DNA of 64,000 bases from Mycteria americana. Lineage: Eukaryota > Chordata > Aves > Ciconiiformes > Ciconiidae. The notes under the pieces are model-generated. The model saw nothing but the letters and a program-made list of their open reading frames with translations. It ran no database searches and was not told the DNA's origin. The position numbers were made by a program, and so were the translations under genes. The stretch lies in contig NW_027445436.1 of assembly GCF_035582795.1 (NCBI RefSeq), positions 7,872,770 through 7,936,769 of the forward strand, in the 5' to 3' direction. Positions 51,080 through 63,570 of this stretch are shown one piece after another (the first letter of the stretch is position 1; each line of letters opens with the position of its first letter).

Positions 51080-54000
51080 TCACAAAGCAGCAGCTGACTT
51101 TTTGTAAAGTATTTTGGGTTTTGGAACTGACCGTCCCCTACTTTGATATTTTGACAGTTTACTTGAGCTATAGAGGGTAAAATACCTCAGATGCCTCAAT
51201 TCAGACAAAGCTCTGGAGGGAGGAATCAGCTCCCTAGGCCTGGGGCTGCAGGCAGTACAGGTGGAAGCGATGTCCTCATCTGCAGGAAGGGTGTGCTGGC
51301 CAAGGAGCTGCATTGCCAACTTAAGGAGATGAGTGAACAGACTGCGCAGCAGCAGGGAAGATAATAAAAAAAAAGGCAAGATTTTCACAGAAACCCTGCA
51401 GAGACCAAAGCCTGAACCCCTAACTGCACAAAACCAGAGGTAGCCAGAGACTGTGTTCGACTGTAGGACAAATAGAGACATGGAGAGGGCTGGAAGCAGT
51501 TGACTTCTGGTAACAGGAGGATGGCTCCTGTTCTGCCTGCAGATCTGCAATTGCAGACTAGGCTCAGTGCTCTGGTAGCAGGCGAGGGGCAGAAAGCCCT
51601 GTTTGGAGAAGCGTCAATGGCGTCTGAGCCTGAATCCCGCAGGAGTACCAGGAGGAAGCAGTGAGCGATAGTGGGTGACTCCCTGCTGCAGGGGACAGAG
51701 ACCCCCATCTGCTGACCTGACTTGCTGTCTAGGGAGGTTTGCTGCTTGCTGGGGGCTTGGATCTGGAATGTTGTGGAGAGACAGACGAGGCTTTTCCAGC
51801 CCTTGGACTATTCCTCCCTGCTGCTCATCCCTGTGGGTACCAACGATACAACCAAGGGAGACCTTGAGTTGATTCAAGAGTGATTGCATGGCTCTGGGGG
51901 ATGAGGGTCAAGGGCATGAGGGCCCAGGTTGCATCTCATCTATCCTGTTGGTGAAGGGGAAAGGCTTGGAGAGGAGTTGATGGATCCTGCAGGTCAACAC
52001 CTGGTTGTGCAGCTGGTGTCATGGACAGGGATTTGGCTTTTATGACCACAGGACCCACTTTGTGGATTGAGAACTGCTAGGAAGAGATGGGATCCACCTA
52101 GCAAAGTGGTGCAAAAGCATCTTTATCAACAGGCTGGCCAAACTGGTGAGGAGAGCTTTAAACTAGGAATGATGGAGAGGGAGATGGCAAACCACAGTTG
52201 TGAGGAAACGTTGGATGGGGTGGAAAGCAATGGGTGCAGGGTGACGGGAACAAGCAAAACCTCAGAAATTATAAAACAGGGTGAAGGCACACACACCTCA
52301 AGTATATTTGCACATATGCAAGCAGTCTGGGAGACAACCAGGAGGGACTAGAGCTCTATGTGCAGTCACAAAAATATGACATTGCTAGGATCACTCAGAG
52401 GTGGTGGGAAAGCTCATGTGACTGGAGTGCTGTGGTGGATGGACACAAGCCCTTCAGGAGTGACAGGCAGGGAAGACGAGGAGGGGGACTGCCCTCTGTG
52501 TGAAGGAACAGTAGGATATGTGGGACAGAGGACAGGTGGGTGAGAGCTTGTGGGTCAGGGTCAGAAGAGAGACTAGTAAAGCTGACAATGTGTGGGAGTG
52601 AGTTACAGACCAGCCACTCAGGGTGAGGAAGTGCACAAAGTCTTCTTTAAACAAGTTGAGAAAGTCTCTGTGTCACAGACCCTGGTTCTTCTGGGGAACT
52701 TTAACCTCCCTGACATCTCCTGGAAGAGCAATGCAGCAGGACACAAGAAATCAAGATTTCTGGAGAGTGTCAGGGGAAACTTCCTGGTATAGATACTGGA
52801 TGGGCCAACCAGAGGTGATGCACAGCTGGATCTGCTGTTCACTAACAAGGAAGCACTGTTTGGGGATGTGGTAATCAATGGCAGCTTTGGCTGTAGTGAC
52901 CATGAAATAGCAGAGTCAAGATCCTGAGGAGAGTGAGGAAGGAGAGCAGCAGAGCACAGACCCTGGACTTCAGGAGAGCAAATTTTGACTTCAGAAACTG
53001 GTAGGTGGGATCCCATGGGAGGCAGCTCTGAAGGGTAAAGGAGCTCAAGAAAGCTAGAGAGTCTTTAAAGATAGCATCCTCCCAAATATTTTGGGAGACC
53101 AGCTTGGCTAAGCAGGGAATTCATGGCACAGCTCCAATGCAAAAAGGCAGTGTACAGGAAGGGGAAGCAGGGCCAGGATACAAAGCAGAAATTTAGAAAT
53201 ATTGCCTGGGCATGTAGGGATGGTGTCAGGAAAGCCAAAGCTCAGCTGGAGCTGAGACTTGCAAGGGATGTCAAGAGCAACAAGAAGAGCTTCTACTGCT
53301 GCATTAGCAGTAAAAGACTGAACAAGGAAAATATGGGATGGCTGCTGAAAGGGTAGGGGGTGATTTAGTGACAGTGGACACAGATGAGGCTGAGGTACTC
53401 ACTGCCGCCTTTGTCTCACCGGCAAGGTCTGCCAGGCCTCTGTGCTTAGTGACAGGGCTCAAGGAGGAGCAAGAGGAGCTACCAGCTGGGGATGAGGGTT
53501 GAGTGAGGGTTTTGTGAGAACCCGACCCACACAAGTCCCTGAGACCCAATGGGCTGCACCCAAGGGTGCTGAGGGAGCTGACCGATGTACTTGAAAGTAC
53601 ACCTTTGAAATGTGGAAACTGGGGAAGGATCCTGACAACTGGAGAAAGGCAAATGTTGCAGAATGTGCACCCGTATTCAAAAAAGGCCAAAAGTCGATCC
53701 AGGGAACTACAGGTTGATCACTCTCAGTTTGGTCCCTGGGAAAGTCACAGAGCATGTCCTCTTAGAGCACATTTCTCAGCACATGAAAGGAAAGAAGGAA
53801 ATTGAGAACAGTCAGTATGAATTTACCAAGGGTAAATCATGCCTAACCAACCTGAGTGCCTTTGGTAATAAAATGATTGGATTTGTGGACAAGGGAAAAG
53901 CAGTGGACGTCCTTTACCTTTAACCAGGTTTTCAACACTGTCTCCCACTATATTCTTGTATCCAAGTTAGGACATTATGGTCTGGATGGGTGGACAAGCA

Positions 54001-55771
54001 GATGGATAAAAAACAGGTTGGATGATTGGTAATAGTTACTGGATCTTATTCTACCTGGAGGCTGGTAAGAAGTGGGGTACCACTGGGGTCTATCCTGGGA
54101 CCTGTCATGTTTAACATGTATATCAATAATCTGGAGGACAGGATGGAGAGCACTCTTGTCAAGTTTGCATATGACACCAAATTGGGAGTAACCAGTTGAT
54201 ACACTCAAGGAAAAAGTTGCCATCCAGAGGGACCTAGACCGGCTTCAGGAACAGGTCGACAGGAACCTGAAATTCAACGAGGACAAATGCTGAGTCCTGG
54301 GAAGGTAGAGCCCTGGCAATGATACAGGCTGGTGATGGACCAGCTGGGGAGCAGCTCTGTGGAGATGGCCTGGGAACCCTGGCAGGCAGTGAGCTGAGCA
54401 GGGGCCAGCAGTGTCCTGGGCTGTGTGAACAGGGGCATGGCCAGGAGGTTGAGGGGGTGATTATCACTCTCTACCCAGCATTTGTTAGACCACATCTAGA
54501 TGCTGCATCCAGTTTTGATGCCCCCAGTACAGGAAAAACGTCGATAAACTGGAGGGAGTTCAGCGGAGGGCCACCAAGATGGTTGGGGGCTGGAGCAGAG
54601 GTTCTGCGAGGAGAGGTTGCAGGACTGGGGCTTGTTCAGCCTGGAGGAGGGATGGCTTCAGGGGGACCTAACAACATCCCCCCAGCACCAGTGGGGAGGG
54701 GATCAAGGAGATGCTGCCAGGCTCTTCACAGTGATGCATGGCCCATTGAAATGAGAGGTTCAGACTGGATATCAGGAGAAACATTTTCCCCATGAGGATA
54801 GTCCAGTAGTGGAGTGGGGGCCCAGAGAGGTTGTGCTGTCTCCATCTGTGGTGGGTTGACCTTGGCCAGCTGCCAGACGCCCACCCAGACACTCTCTCAC
54901 TCCCCCTCCCCAACAGGAAAGGAGGAGAAAATAACATGAAAATGCTCATGGGTCAAGATAAAGATGGAGATTGCTTACCAATTACCATCACGGGCAAAAC
55001 AGACTCGACTTGGGGAAAATGAATCTAATTTATTGCCAATTAAAAATAGAGTAGGATAGTAAGAAACAAAGACAAAACTAAAAACACCTTCACCCCACCC
55101 AGGCTCAACTTCACTCTTTCATTCCCAACTCCTCTACCTCCTCCCCCCACCCTGAACAGCACAAGGAGGATGGGGAATGTGGGGTTGTGGTCAGTTCAAA
55201 ACAGTTCCTCTCTGACACTCCTTCCTCCTCACACTTTTCCCGTGCTCCAGCATGGGGTCCACCATGGGCTGCAGCGTGGATATCTGCTCTGGCATTGTTC
55301 TTTCCACGGACTGAAGAGGAATATCTGCTCCAGCGTCTGGAGCACCTCCTCCCCTTCTTTTTTTTCTGACCATGTTCGCACTGTTGTTTCTCACACTTTT
55401 TTTTTCTTCACTCCTCACTCCCGGGCAACATTTTGCCCTTTCTTAAATATGTTTACACAGAGGCTCTACCAGCTTTGCTGATTGGCTCAGCTGTGGCCTG
55501 CAGTGGGTCTGTTGCAGACTCAGCTGGAACCAAATGTGGCTGGCATGGGTGAAGCCCCTGGTCTCTTCTCACAGAGGCCACCCCTGCAGCCCCCTGCCAC
55601 TACCAAAACCTTGCCATGTACACCCAATGCACCATCCCTGGAAGTTTTTAAGACCTGACTGGATAAAGCCCTGAGCAAGCTGGTATGATGTCAAAGATGA
55701 CTCTGCTTTGAGAAGGAGGTTGGACTAAAGACCTCCCTGAGGTCCCTTCCAACCTAGATTATCCTATGATC
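51080..55771 (+). mobile_element. Near full-length CR1 LINE interrupted by an LTR
   Basis: About 3.9 kb of CR1 on plus, excluding the inserted LTR. ORF1 region 51,200-52,200: a coiled-coil-like start, then the SGNH esterase-like part (GTGGGTGACTCCCTGCTGCA, a GTNDTTKGDLE-type reading). ORF2 endonuclease near 52592-52792 (LVLLGNFNLPDISWKSNA). Reverse transcriptase near 53663-53923 (DPGNYRLITLSLVPGKVTEH, FTKGKSCLTNLSAFGNKM). The C-terminal part lies near 54230-54830 and the 3' end at 55632-55771 (AACCTAGATTATCCTATGAT). Many frameshifts and stops: inactive and old. Confidence 0.88.
54847..55631 (-). mobile_element. Solo LTR, family A, inside the CR1, TSD CCATC
   Basis: A 785-bp LTR from TGTGGTGGGTTGACC to CATGTACACCCAATGCA, inserted into the CR1 3' region. 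The 5-bp duplication CCATC is at 54842-54846 and 55632-55636. Removing it restores the CR1 text (GTCTCCATC/CCTGGAAG). It is the reverse complement of the family A LTR at 59118, with internal deletions. Confidence 0.9.
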
Positions 55772-56022
55772 TTAAAATAAAAAAAAACTTGCCAAAAAAC
55801 CCCCAACGAACCAACAACATCACTTTATGCAATATCCGTTCTCCTTTCCCGGTTCATTTATTTGCAGTCCTGCAAATTTGCTTTTATAAGCAGGAAAAAG
55901 CCCAATGATTCATAAGCCTTGTATCTTTTAATGCATTTCTTTTTGGTTTTGGTGTTGCTCAGTTGCCTGAAAGTAATTCCATTTACATAGAGATGCTAGA
56001 CTGGAATTCTGGTATATGTGTA
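55772..56022. other. AT-rich intergenic DNA
   Basis: Nothing recognised. Confidence 0.5.
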
Positions 56023-56590
56023 TGTATTAGGTCTGGCTGGGATGGAGTTAATTTTCTCCTTAGCAGCCCTCATAGTGCTGTGCTTTGTATTTGTAGCTAG
56101 AAGGGTGTTGATAACACACCAATGTTTTGGCTACTGCTGAGCAGTGCTGGCACAGCATCAAGGCTGTCTCTCCATCACCCCCACCCCCGCCCCCAAAGGC
56201 CAGTAGGCTGGGGGTGGGCAAGAGTTTGGGAGGGGACAGAGCCAGGACAGCTGAGCCAAACTGACTAAAGGGATATTCCATACCATATGAAGTCGTGATC
56301 AGCAATAAAAGCTAAGAGAAAGGAGGAGGGGGGGCATTCATTATTAAGGTGTTTGTCTTCCAAAGCAACCACTCCACGTACTGAGGCCCTACTTCCCAGG
56401 AAGTGGCTGGACATAGCCTGTTGATGGGAAGTAGAGAATAAATCTTTTTGGTTTCCTTTGCTTTTGCACGTGGCCTTTGCTTTTCTTTATTAAACTGCCT
56501 TTATCTCAACCCACAAGTTTTTCATCTTATTTTCTCCCCCCTTTCCCACTGAGGAGAGGAGTGAGAGACCAGCTTGGTGGGTACCTCACA
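56023..56590 (+). mobile_element. Family B LTR, 3' end eroded
   Basis: Starts TGTATTAGGTCTGGC and follows the family B LTR at 29763 closely, with an extra block (GGGGGGGCATTCATTATTAAGG and GCACGTGGCCTTTGC parts). The last about 30 bp (the GCCAAGGTTAACCCACCACA end) are missing. No target duplication visible. Confidence 0.82.
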
Positions 56591-57225
56591 GCAGACTTCT
56601 GTTGTTAAGTAAGTAAGTAAGTGCTTGGTTTGCACAACAATACTACAAAACAGATATGAAAAAGGAAATATATTAAAATTTATAATTTGATTACCGTGCC
56701 CTTTTTGAGGAGCAAATCTTTTGAATGCCATTGTGAGGCGAAAGTCTTCTGAAGTCATGATAAGAAAAGAATTTTAAAAGTGGGATCTTAATGGATATGC
56801 TTATATTGAAAAAGGGGAGTGTAGCTACAACAGATGAAATGTTGTTGCCCATAGTAATAAACTATTTCCTTCTATAGGAGCATGCTGTTTAAATAATCCA
56901 AAAAATTTACTTTTCAATAATTTACTTGGTACTTGAAAGGCAAGGATTGCTATGGCAACACTGAAACAAACAAGAAGGAATTGCAAACAGATGAATCATA
57001 ACATATGCAAGACGAAGAATCAAATGTTTTCCTAATTGAGCTACCTTTTAATTATAGCAAACATTTTAATGAGACTTTTCTTAGTTGTTTCATACTGTCT
57101 GATAGGCAAGGGAAGTAAGAAGAAGTAGGAATTATGCTTCCTATACAATGTTTCAGCAAAATGCATTTGAAGGATAATAGCACTGAACCACCCCATCCCA
57201 ACACACCCCACCCACCCTTTATACT
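56591..57225. other. AT-rich intergenic DNA
   Basis: A short (GTAA)n run near 56606-56622. Nothing else recognised. Confidence 0.5.
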
Positions 57226-58590
57226 AGACTGAAGAGTCTGAATTATCTTCCCAGTGACTGGAAAAAGGGAAACATCATGCCCATTTTTAAAAAGGGTAAA
57301 AAGGAAGACCCTGGGAACTACTGACCAGTCAGCCTCACCTCCATGCCTGGGAAGATCATGGAGCAGATCCTCCTGAAAGACATGTAGAAACATAGGGAAG
57401 GCAGGGTGGTCATTAGAGACAGCTAACAGGGCTTCACCAAGGGCAAATTGTGCCTGACTAATCTAGTAGCCTTCTATGATGGAGGGACTGCATCAGCGGA
57501 CAAGGGAAGAGCAATGGATGTCATCTATCTGGACTTCTGTAAGGCCTTTGACACAGTCCCCCACAACATTCTTACCTCTAAATTGGAGAAATATGGGTTT
57601 GATGGATGGACTGTTAGATGGATAAGGAATTGGCTGGATGGCCGTGTCCAAAGAGAAGTTTTTTACGATGTGTGCGGTTTTTTACATGGTGAGACACTAG
57701 AACAGGTTGCCCAGAGAAGTTGTGAATGCCCCATCACTGGAAGTGTTCAAGGTCAGGTTGGATGGGGCTTTGAGCAACCTGATCTAGTGAAAGATGTTCC
57801 TGCCCATGTGTCGCAGATGGAGTGAGAGTGCACTTCACTCATAAGACAGAAGCAAAAATATACTTTATTGATATAGAACAGGGAGTTAACAAAGTTCAAT
57901 GCGACAGTGGTTTAACAAGATTCAATGGCAAGGTACACTTGATTATTTACTGCATAGAGGACAGGGTCAGACAAAACTGTCAGGGAGACCCTCCCGTTGA
58001 GTCATGAGGTTTGGAAAAGGATCCCCTTGCTTTCTAAACTCCTTCTCAGAGAGGAGTCTAGGTGTGGCTGGATCCAGTCCTAGTCCCAGACTTGGTCAAC
58101 GGGTTATGTCTAAAGGATTATATATGCGCAATCAATCCTTTATATCACTTAGCTAAGATTCCAAAGTTTAGCATGCTATTAGTCACTTACTGAGGATCTG
58201 TTGTGGCAAGGAATCTCTCAACCTCGAGGAGTAACCTTGAGAGGCGTCCCTGCTCAAGGGGAGATCCTGGTGTGCAGCCCACTACCGTGCAGGAGAGCTC
58301 AATGGGCCCTGGGCTGTCCACTATTTAAGGAGTAAGATGATTGACTTATAGTCATATTTGCATATCAGCAAGATGTTTGGATCACTGCTTCAGGCAGCAC
58401 TTGGCTACTTTGTTGCCATCCATCCCCGAAGTCCAGCATAAGCTGGATGCAGCTATCAGGATGACTCCCACTGGTGGTTACTGCTTGTGCAAGGAGTGGG
58501 GGGGAGCACACCACCACACCATGGCAGGGGGGTTGGACTAGATGATCTTTAAAGGTCCCTTCCAACCCAAACCATTTGATGATTCTATGA
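57226..58590 (+). mobile_element. Internally deleted CR1, split by an LTR
   Basis: CR1 RT sequence at 57,240-57,655 ([40 protein letters not shown]) jumps near 57,660 straight to the CR1 3' region (CTAGAACAGGTTGCCCAGAG), so much of ORF2 is deleted. A family D LTR (57809-58518) then splits the 3' region. The CR1 resumes at 58519 and ends with GATTCTATGA near 58590. The YLDF block is the place of the RT catalytic region in CR1, but the ORF is dead. Confidence 0.9.
57809..58518 (-). mobile_element. Solo LTR, family D, inside CR1, TSD CCATG
   Basis: A 710-bp LTR from TGTCGCAGATGG to GCACACCACCACA on plus (antisense). The 5-bp duplication CCATG is at 57804-57808 and 58519-58523. Its sequence matches, in reverse complement, the LTR that begins at 63571. 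Confidence 0.88.
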
Positions 58591-59117
58591 AATTCAAATA
58601 TGCAAGCCCTCTTGTTGTTCAAATGGAAAAATAAGTTCTTGTTCCCTTTGAACACTCAGAACCTGCAACCCTGAATCTGTGATTCAGGCAGACAAGAAAG
58701 CTTCAATTGCTCTGCTCGCTCTCTCCCTCACCTCCCCTTAAAAAAATAGCCAGGCAATCTTTATACATTATTGCTAAGGGCCATCTTTTTCTAGGACCCC
58801 TTAAACTCACCATTGCTTAGATTGTAATCAGTATAGCCATTAAGAATGGAACTCCTGTTTGTGCCTGTCTGGCCTGAATCTCCCACATGAAAGCATCCAG
58901 TAAACTTTGTGAAGTTTATTTTGCAGAAACCATATGATTTCTGTTTACCTACTGGTACAAGTCTAGCTCAGATCCTTCTCCCCATCTTTTACTAAAAAAC
59001 AGTGGTGGTCAGCCTGCTGTTCCCTTTTGTTGCCAGATTCAACCCTGTTTTAGTTTTATTCTTCTCTGCTTAAGCAATTTGTATACCCCAGTAAACTCCC
59101 AGCTGACTCATGCACCT
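58591..59117. other. Intergenic DNA
   Basis: No gene or clear repeat recognised. Confidence 0.45.
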
Positions 59118-60253
59118 TGTATTGGGTTTACATGGCAAGGTTTTGGTAGCGTGGGGGGCTGCAGGGGTGGCTTCTGTGAGTAGACACCAGGAGCTGCCCC
59201 CATGTTGGACAGAGCCAGTTTCAGCCAGCTCCAAAACAGACCCGCCACTGGCCAAAGCTGAGCCAATCAGCAAAGCTGGTGGCACCTCTGTGATAACATA
59301 TTTAAGAAAGGGTAAAAAAACACTGCTCAGAAGTTGTCTGAGAGAGGAGTGAGAATATGTGAGAGAAACAACTCTGCAGACACCAAGGTCAGTGAAGAAG
59401 GAGGGGGAGGAGGTGCTCCAGGTGCTAGAGAAGAGATTCCCCTGCAGCACGTAGTGAAGACCTTGGTGAGGCAGGTTGTCTCCCTGCAGCCCATGGTGAA
59501 GACCATGGTGAAGCAGGTTGTCCCCCTGCAGCCCATAGAGAGGATCATGGTGAGGCAGGTACTCCCTGCTGCCTGTGGAGGACCACACCGGAGCAGATAT
59601 CCACACTGCAGCTTGTGGAGGACCCCACGCTGGAGTAGGTGGATATGCCCTGAAGGAAGCTGCAGCCTATGGAGAGGAACCCACACAGGATCAGGTTTCC
59701 TGGCAGAAACTGTGACCTGTGGGGGACCCACGCTGGAGCAGTCCATTCCTGAAGGACTGCACCCCATGGAAAGGACCCATGCTGGAATAGTTTGTGAAGG
59801 ACTGCAGCCCATGGAGAGGACCCATTCTGGAGCAGGGGAAAAGTGTGAGGAGGAAGGAGCAGCAGAGATGAAGAGTTATAAACTGACCCCAACCCCCCAT
59901 TCCCCATCCTCCCTGCGCTGCTTGGTGTGGGATGGGGGGGAGGAGGTAGAGGAGTTGGGAATGAAAGAGTGAAGTTGAGCCTGGGAAAAAGGGTGGGGGG
60001 TGGGGGGAAGGTGTTTTTAGTTTTGTCTTTGTTTCTTACTATCCTACTCTATTTTTAATTGGCAATAAATTAAATTCATTTTCCCCAAGTCAAGTCTGTT
60101 TTGCCCATGAAGGTAATTGGTAAGCAATGTTATTGTCTTTATCTTGACCTATGAGCTTTTCCATCTTATTTTGTCCCCCTGTCCTGTTGGGGAGGGGGAG
60201 TGAGCAAGTGGCTTGCTATAGGTCTGGCAGCAAGCCAAGGTCAACCCACCACA
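59118..60253 (+). mobile_element. Solo LTR, family A, 1.14 kb, with 42-bp array
   Basis: Starts TGTATTGGGTTTACATGGCA and ends GTCAACCCACCACA. Five-base flanks CACCT (59113-59117) and CATCT (60254-60258) match at four of five positions, a worn target duplication. Inside it carries a tandem array of 42-bp units at 59442, 59484 and 59526, plus a diverged unit near 59566. It is the longest copy of this family in the window. Confidence 0.86.
59442..59580 (+). repeat. 42-bp tandem array in family A LTR
   Basis: Three good units starting CTGCAGC at 59442, 59484 and 59526, followed by a diverged fourth. Core: TGAAGACCATGGTGAAGCAG then GTTGTCCCC. Diverged single motifs of the same type continue to about 59830 (GGAGCAG...CTGCAGCC). 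Confidence 0.88.
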
Positions 60254-60958
60254 CATCTGCACTGATTTAAGCGCTTATGTTTAGCCTTTGAAATTGATGG
60301 CTTTTCACTAAGTCAAACAGCAAGTCAGAAGAGAAGCTACTACACTTTTCTCTTAGTCCCAATCTCTGGTTGTTGCATAAATTCAGCACTAATAGAAGAA
60401 GGAGACATAACTGTTCTTGAGTCATTGCCAACTATAATTAACTGGAGATCATCTAAAGCCTTAATACCCCCACTTTTTTTTTAAGTTATGGCATATGAAT
60501 TTATATTAACAAAGACCTGTCTAATTAGATGACACTAGACAATTAAAAGCTCTTTGTAAAACACTGGCATGGTGTTTAGAAAGCAAAGAATGCTTATACA
60601 TATTAGTGAAGTAATAGTCAGGATAAGGTTAATAAGTTTTAAATAGTAACTAGAATATCAAAGTAAAGTCTGTAAGTGCTTTAAATAGATGGAGTATTAT
60701 TTTCCTTATTTTCCAAAGACAGAAAACTTGTTTTGGAACATATTTCAAAGTACTATATTACTGTAAACCTTTACTGTGGCTCTAGTGAGATGTTTACAAG
60801 GACTCTGGAAAGCCCTGAATTCACATTTTGGAAATGTTCAGTCTTCTTGGTATGTTTTTTTTGGTGGTGGTGTTTCAAATCAGTGCTAAGATGGCACAAT
60901 TTTAGAAAATTTCATCTTTCAAATGTCATTTTTAAATGAAATGAAATTCAGCAAACAT
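60254..60958. other. AT-rich intergenic DNA
   Basis: No gene or repeat recognised. Confidence 0.5.
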
Positions 60959-61546
60959 TGTTGTGGTTTAACCCCAGTAGGTGGCTAAGCATCACGCAGT
61001 CGCTTGCTCGCTCCCCCTCAGTGGGATGGGGAAGAGAATCGGAAGGGTAAAAGTGAGAAAAGTGAGATAAAGACAGTTTAATAGGGAAAGCAAAAGCTGC
61101 GTGCGCAAGCAAAGCAAAGCAAGGAATTCATTCACTACTTCCTATGGGCAGGCAGGTGTTCAGGGCCGTCTCCAGGAAAGCAGGGCTCCATCACACGTAA
61201 CAGTTACTTGGGAAGACAAACACCATCACTCCAAATGTCCCCCCTTCCTTCTTCTTCCCCCAGCTTTATATACTGAGCATGATGTCATATGGTATGGAAT
61301 AGCCCTTTGGTCAGTTGGGGTCAGCTGTCCCAGCTGTGTCCCCTCCCAACTTCTTGTGCACTCCCAGCCTACTTGCTGGCAGGGCAGTGTAAGAAAAAGG
61401 GAAGGCCTTGACTCTGTGTAAGCGCTGCTCAGCAATAACTAAAATATCCCTGAATTATCAACAGTATTTTCAGCACAAATCCAAAACTTAGCCCCATACA
61501 AGCTACTATGAAGAAAATTAACTCCATCCCAGCCAAAACCAGTACA
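60959..61546 (-). mobile_element. Older family C solo LTR, antisense
   Basis: A 588-bp LTR from TGTTGTGGTTTAACCCC to GCCAAAACCAGTACA, the reverse complement of family C termini. It is clearly diverged from the young copies at 40548 and 42401, for instance TGATGTCA in place of the CRE. Flanks do not show a clear duplication. Confidence 0.88.
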
Positions 61547-63570
61547 CAGATGCACCGGCTTTCAGCCTGCAGGTTCCCATCTTGCTTTTATATGGTCCTA
61601 GCAGATACGCACCCAGTCTTGATCTAAATGTTCAGACACTAGTATAATACATGAGAGATGACCACAAATAGATCTGAAAAGTTTAAAGAGCATTATTTAG
61701 CTTCACAGAGGCTGGAAAAGAAGCATTTCCATTTGCTTCCTGGCACTTGTAGGATCATCAGAACTCACACAGCATGGATGTCTATTGACTTACACAGGGA
61801 TGTCACTCCTGGGCACTTTCATGAGAATTGCACCCATTTATCTGAAGGAGGAATTTGGTTCAATTAGTCACAACTAAAGCATTATGCTTAGTAATTAATA
61901 TAATCCAAAGCAACCACCTTTATGTGTCTTTCCTTAGATTAATCTGAGGCTATTAGCACCCAGCAAGCATGTTCAGGGTTAGGAGAACAGTGCCTGCAAC
62001 CTTGTATCTCAGTCTCTAGCAAATTTCTTGATATAATAAATTTCCAAGTATCTGGAGACTACATTTATTTTTAATGTCTGTATCCTGAAGAGGTATTTCA
62101 CAGAATTAATCTTTGCTAGTTTTGTTTTGCCTCCTTGGGCCACACAAACAGCCTCTCAGTATATTCATTTTGTGTCCACATATTGTTTTCCCCCCAAGAG
62201 ACATGCTTTCACTTTAAAAGCAGCAGTATTTTCCCCAATTCTAATACTGCTTTGAGATGCAGCAATGCACTTCTCCCATTGACGCAAGCATCTACAAAGG
62301 CTGCTGGGACAGTTCAGTTAGGGAATGACAGTCTACAAGACCTTCAGTACCATTTAAATCCCGAAGCACTGCTAAACATATATTAGCTTCAGTTGAGCTG
62401 TGGAACAGTTGTTAATAAAAAGGGTTTATTAAGAAGTTATTGTCTCATGAACTTGCATTGATATTGAAGCCATAAAGATGACAATGCATGTGAGTCTGAG
62501 GTGTCAATGGGAGATGTGACTTTTATGGCTAAGAAAACTTCACATATTTGTATTAGCTATTTTATACTAGCATTAAAGCAGGAAACAAAATCAGCTGTTC
62601 ATGTCAAATACAACTGTATGCCTGAAGACAGCAGCTATTGTTACTTTCTCTTTAAAAAGACAAGATCAAGTTTTACAAGGCCTAGTCCTAAAAACATTTT
62701 ATCTAGTGAAAAAAATAAGCTTAAGATTTGCTTATGATGATTTCTGGGCTCCTACAGTCCAGCCAGCCAGAGGCACTGACATCTATTGCTGCCCTTCCCT
62801 CTAGCATTGTTGGGTCTGGTTGCTGAGCTCTGTGCATCCTATAGATACATCCTATAGACACATCCTATAGACAGGGTTGAGTGGGAAGCAGACAGGAAAG
62901 GAGAAAGAAAACATTCTCTGTCCTATGAGATGGTGATATGAATGCAGTGCCGTGTTGTTGGGCATTAGTCAGTACATTTTATAAAATGGAATAGCATCAA
63001 TGCTTCTATTTCCCTGTCCCACTTCTGGTGACCAGTGTCCTTTAACCACAAACTCAAAACAAGAAATCAGTCCAGCATCAGAACAGCAGCCCACTGAAGT
63101 CAACTGAAATATCCTCATGTGTGAAAAGGTCTGCAAGTTGCACTGAAAGACTCCAGCCTATATTCTCACACTGTCATTTTAAAAGATGCTTATTAAGTAA
63201 AACATTTTGTTGTTTAGTGTTTTGTGGTTTAGTGTTTCTTACTTCAATACATTGGACAGTTTGGCTGGTGCTGTAAATGAATGTCTTTCTTTTTTTTGTA
63301 TTTATGACATATTTCCTTAACAATTCTTTCTTTTTTCTTCCTCCTTTCTCTGCCCATTCCCTCTAGAAAAGCATTCTGGATTACTTTGGAATATATACTG
63401 GTCAAAATATCAACACTTATGAATAAATATACTAATCTATTGTCTAGTTATACATAGTATCTGAGAGTCATGTTGTTTTCAGTATAAGCCATCAAGAAAT
63501 TCATCCAGTACTGAGAAGAGCACACCCATGCACACATTAAAGAAAAATAATCCACACATTTGTGCATATT
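61547..63570. other. AT-rich intergenic DNA
   Basis: No gene seen. A 13-bp unit (ACATCCTATAGAC) occurs three times in tandem at 62834-62872. Confidence 0.5.

Noticed and set aside
51080-54800. Antisense open frames of 90-156 codons across the CR1
   Set aside because: They are shadows of the decayed CR1 on the opposite strand. The plus-strand text carries the CR1 motifs.
59070-59972. Open frames of 160-210 codons on both strands
   Set aside because: They cover the 42-bp array and GC-rich part of the family A LTR, with no known protein pattern.
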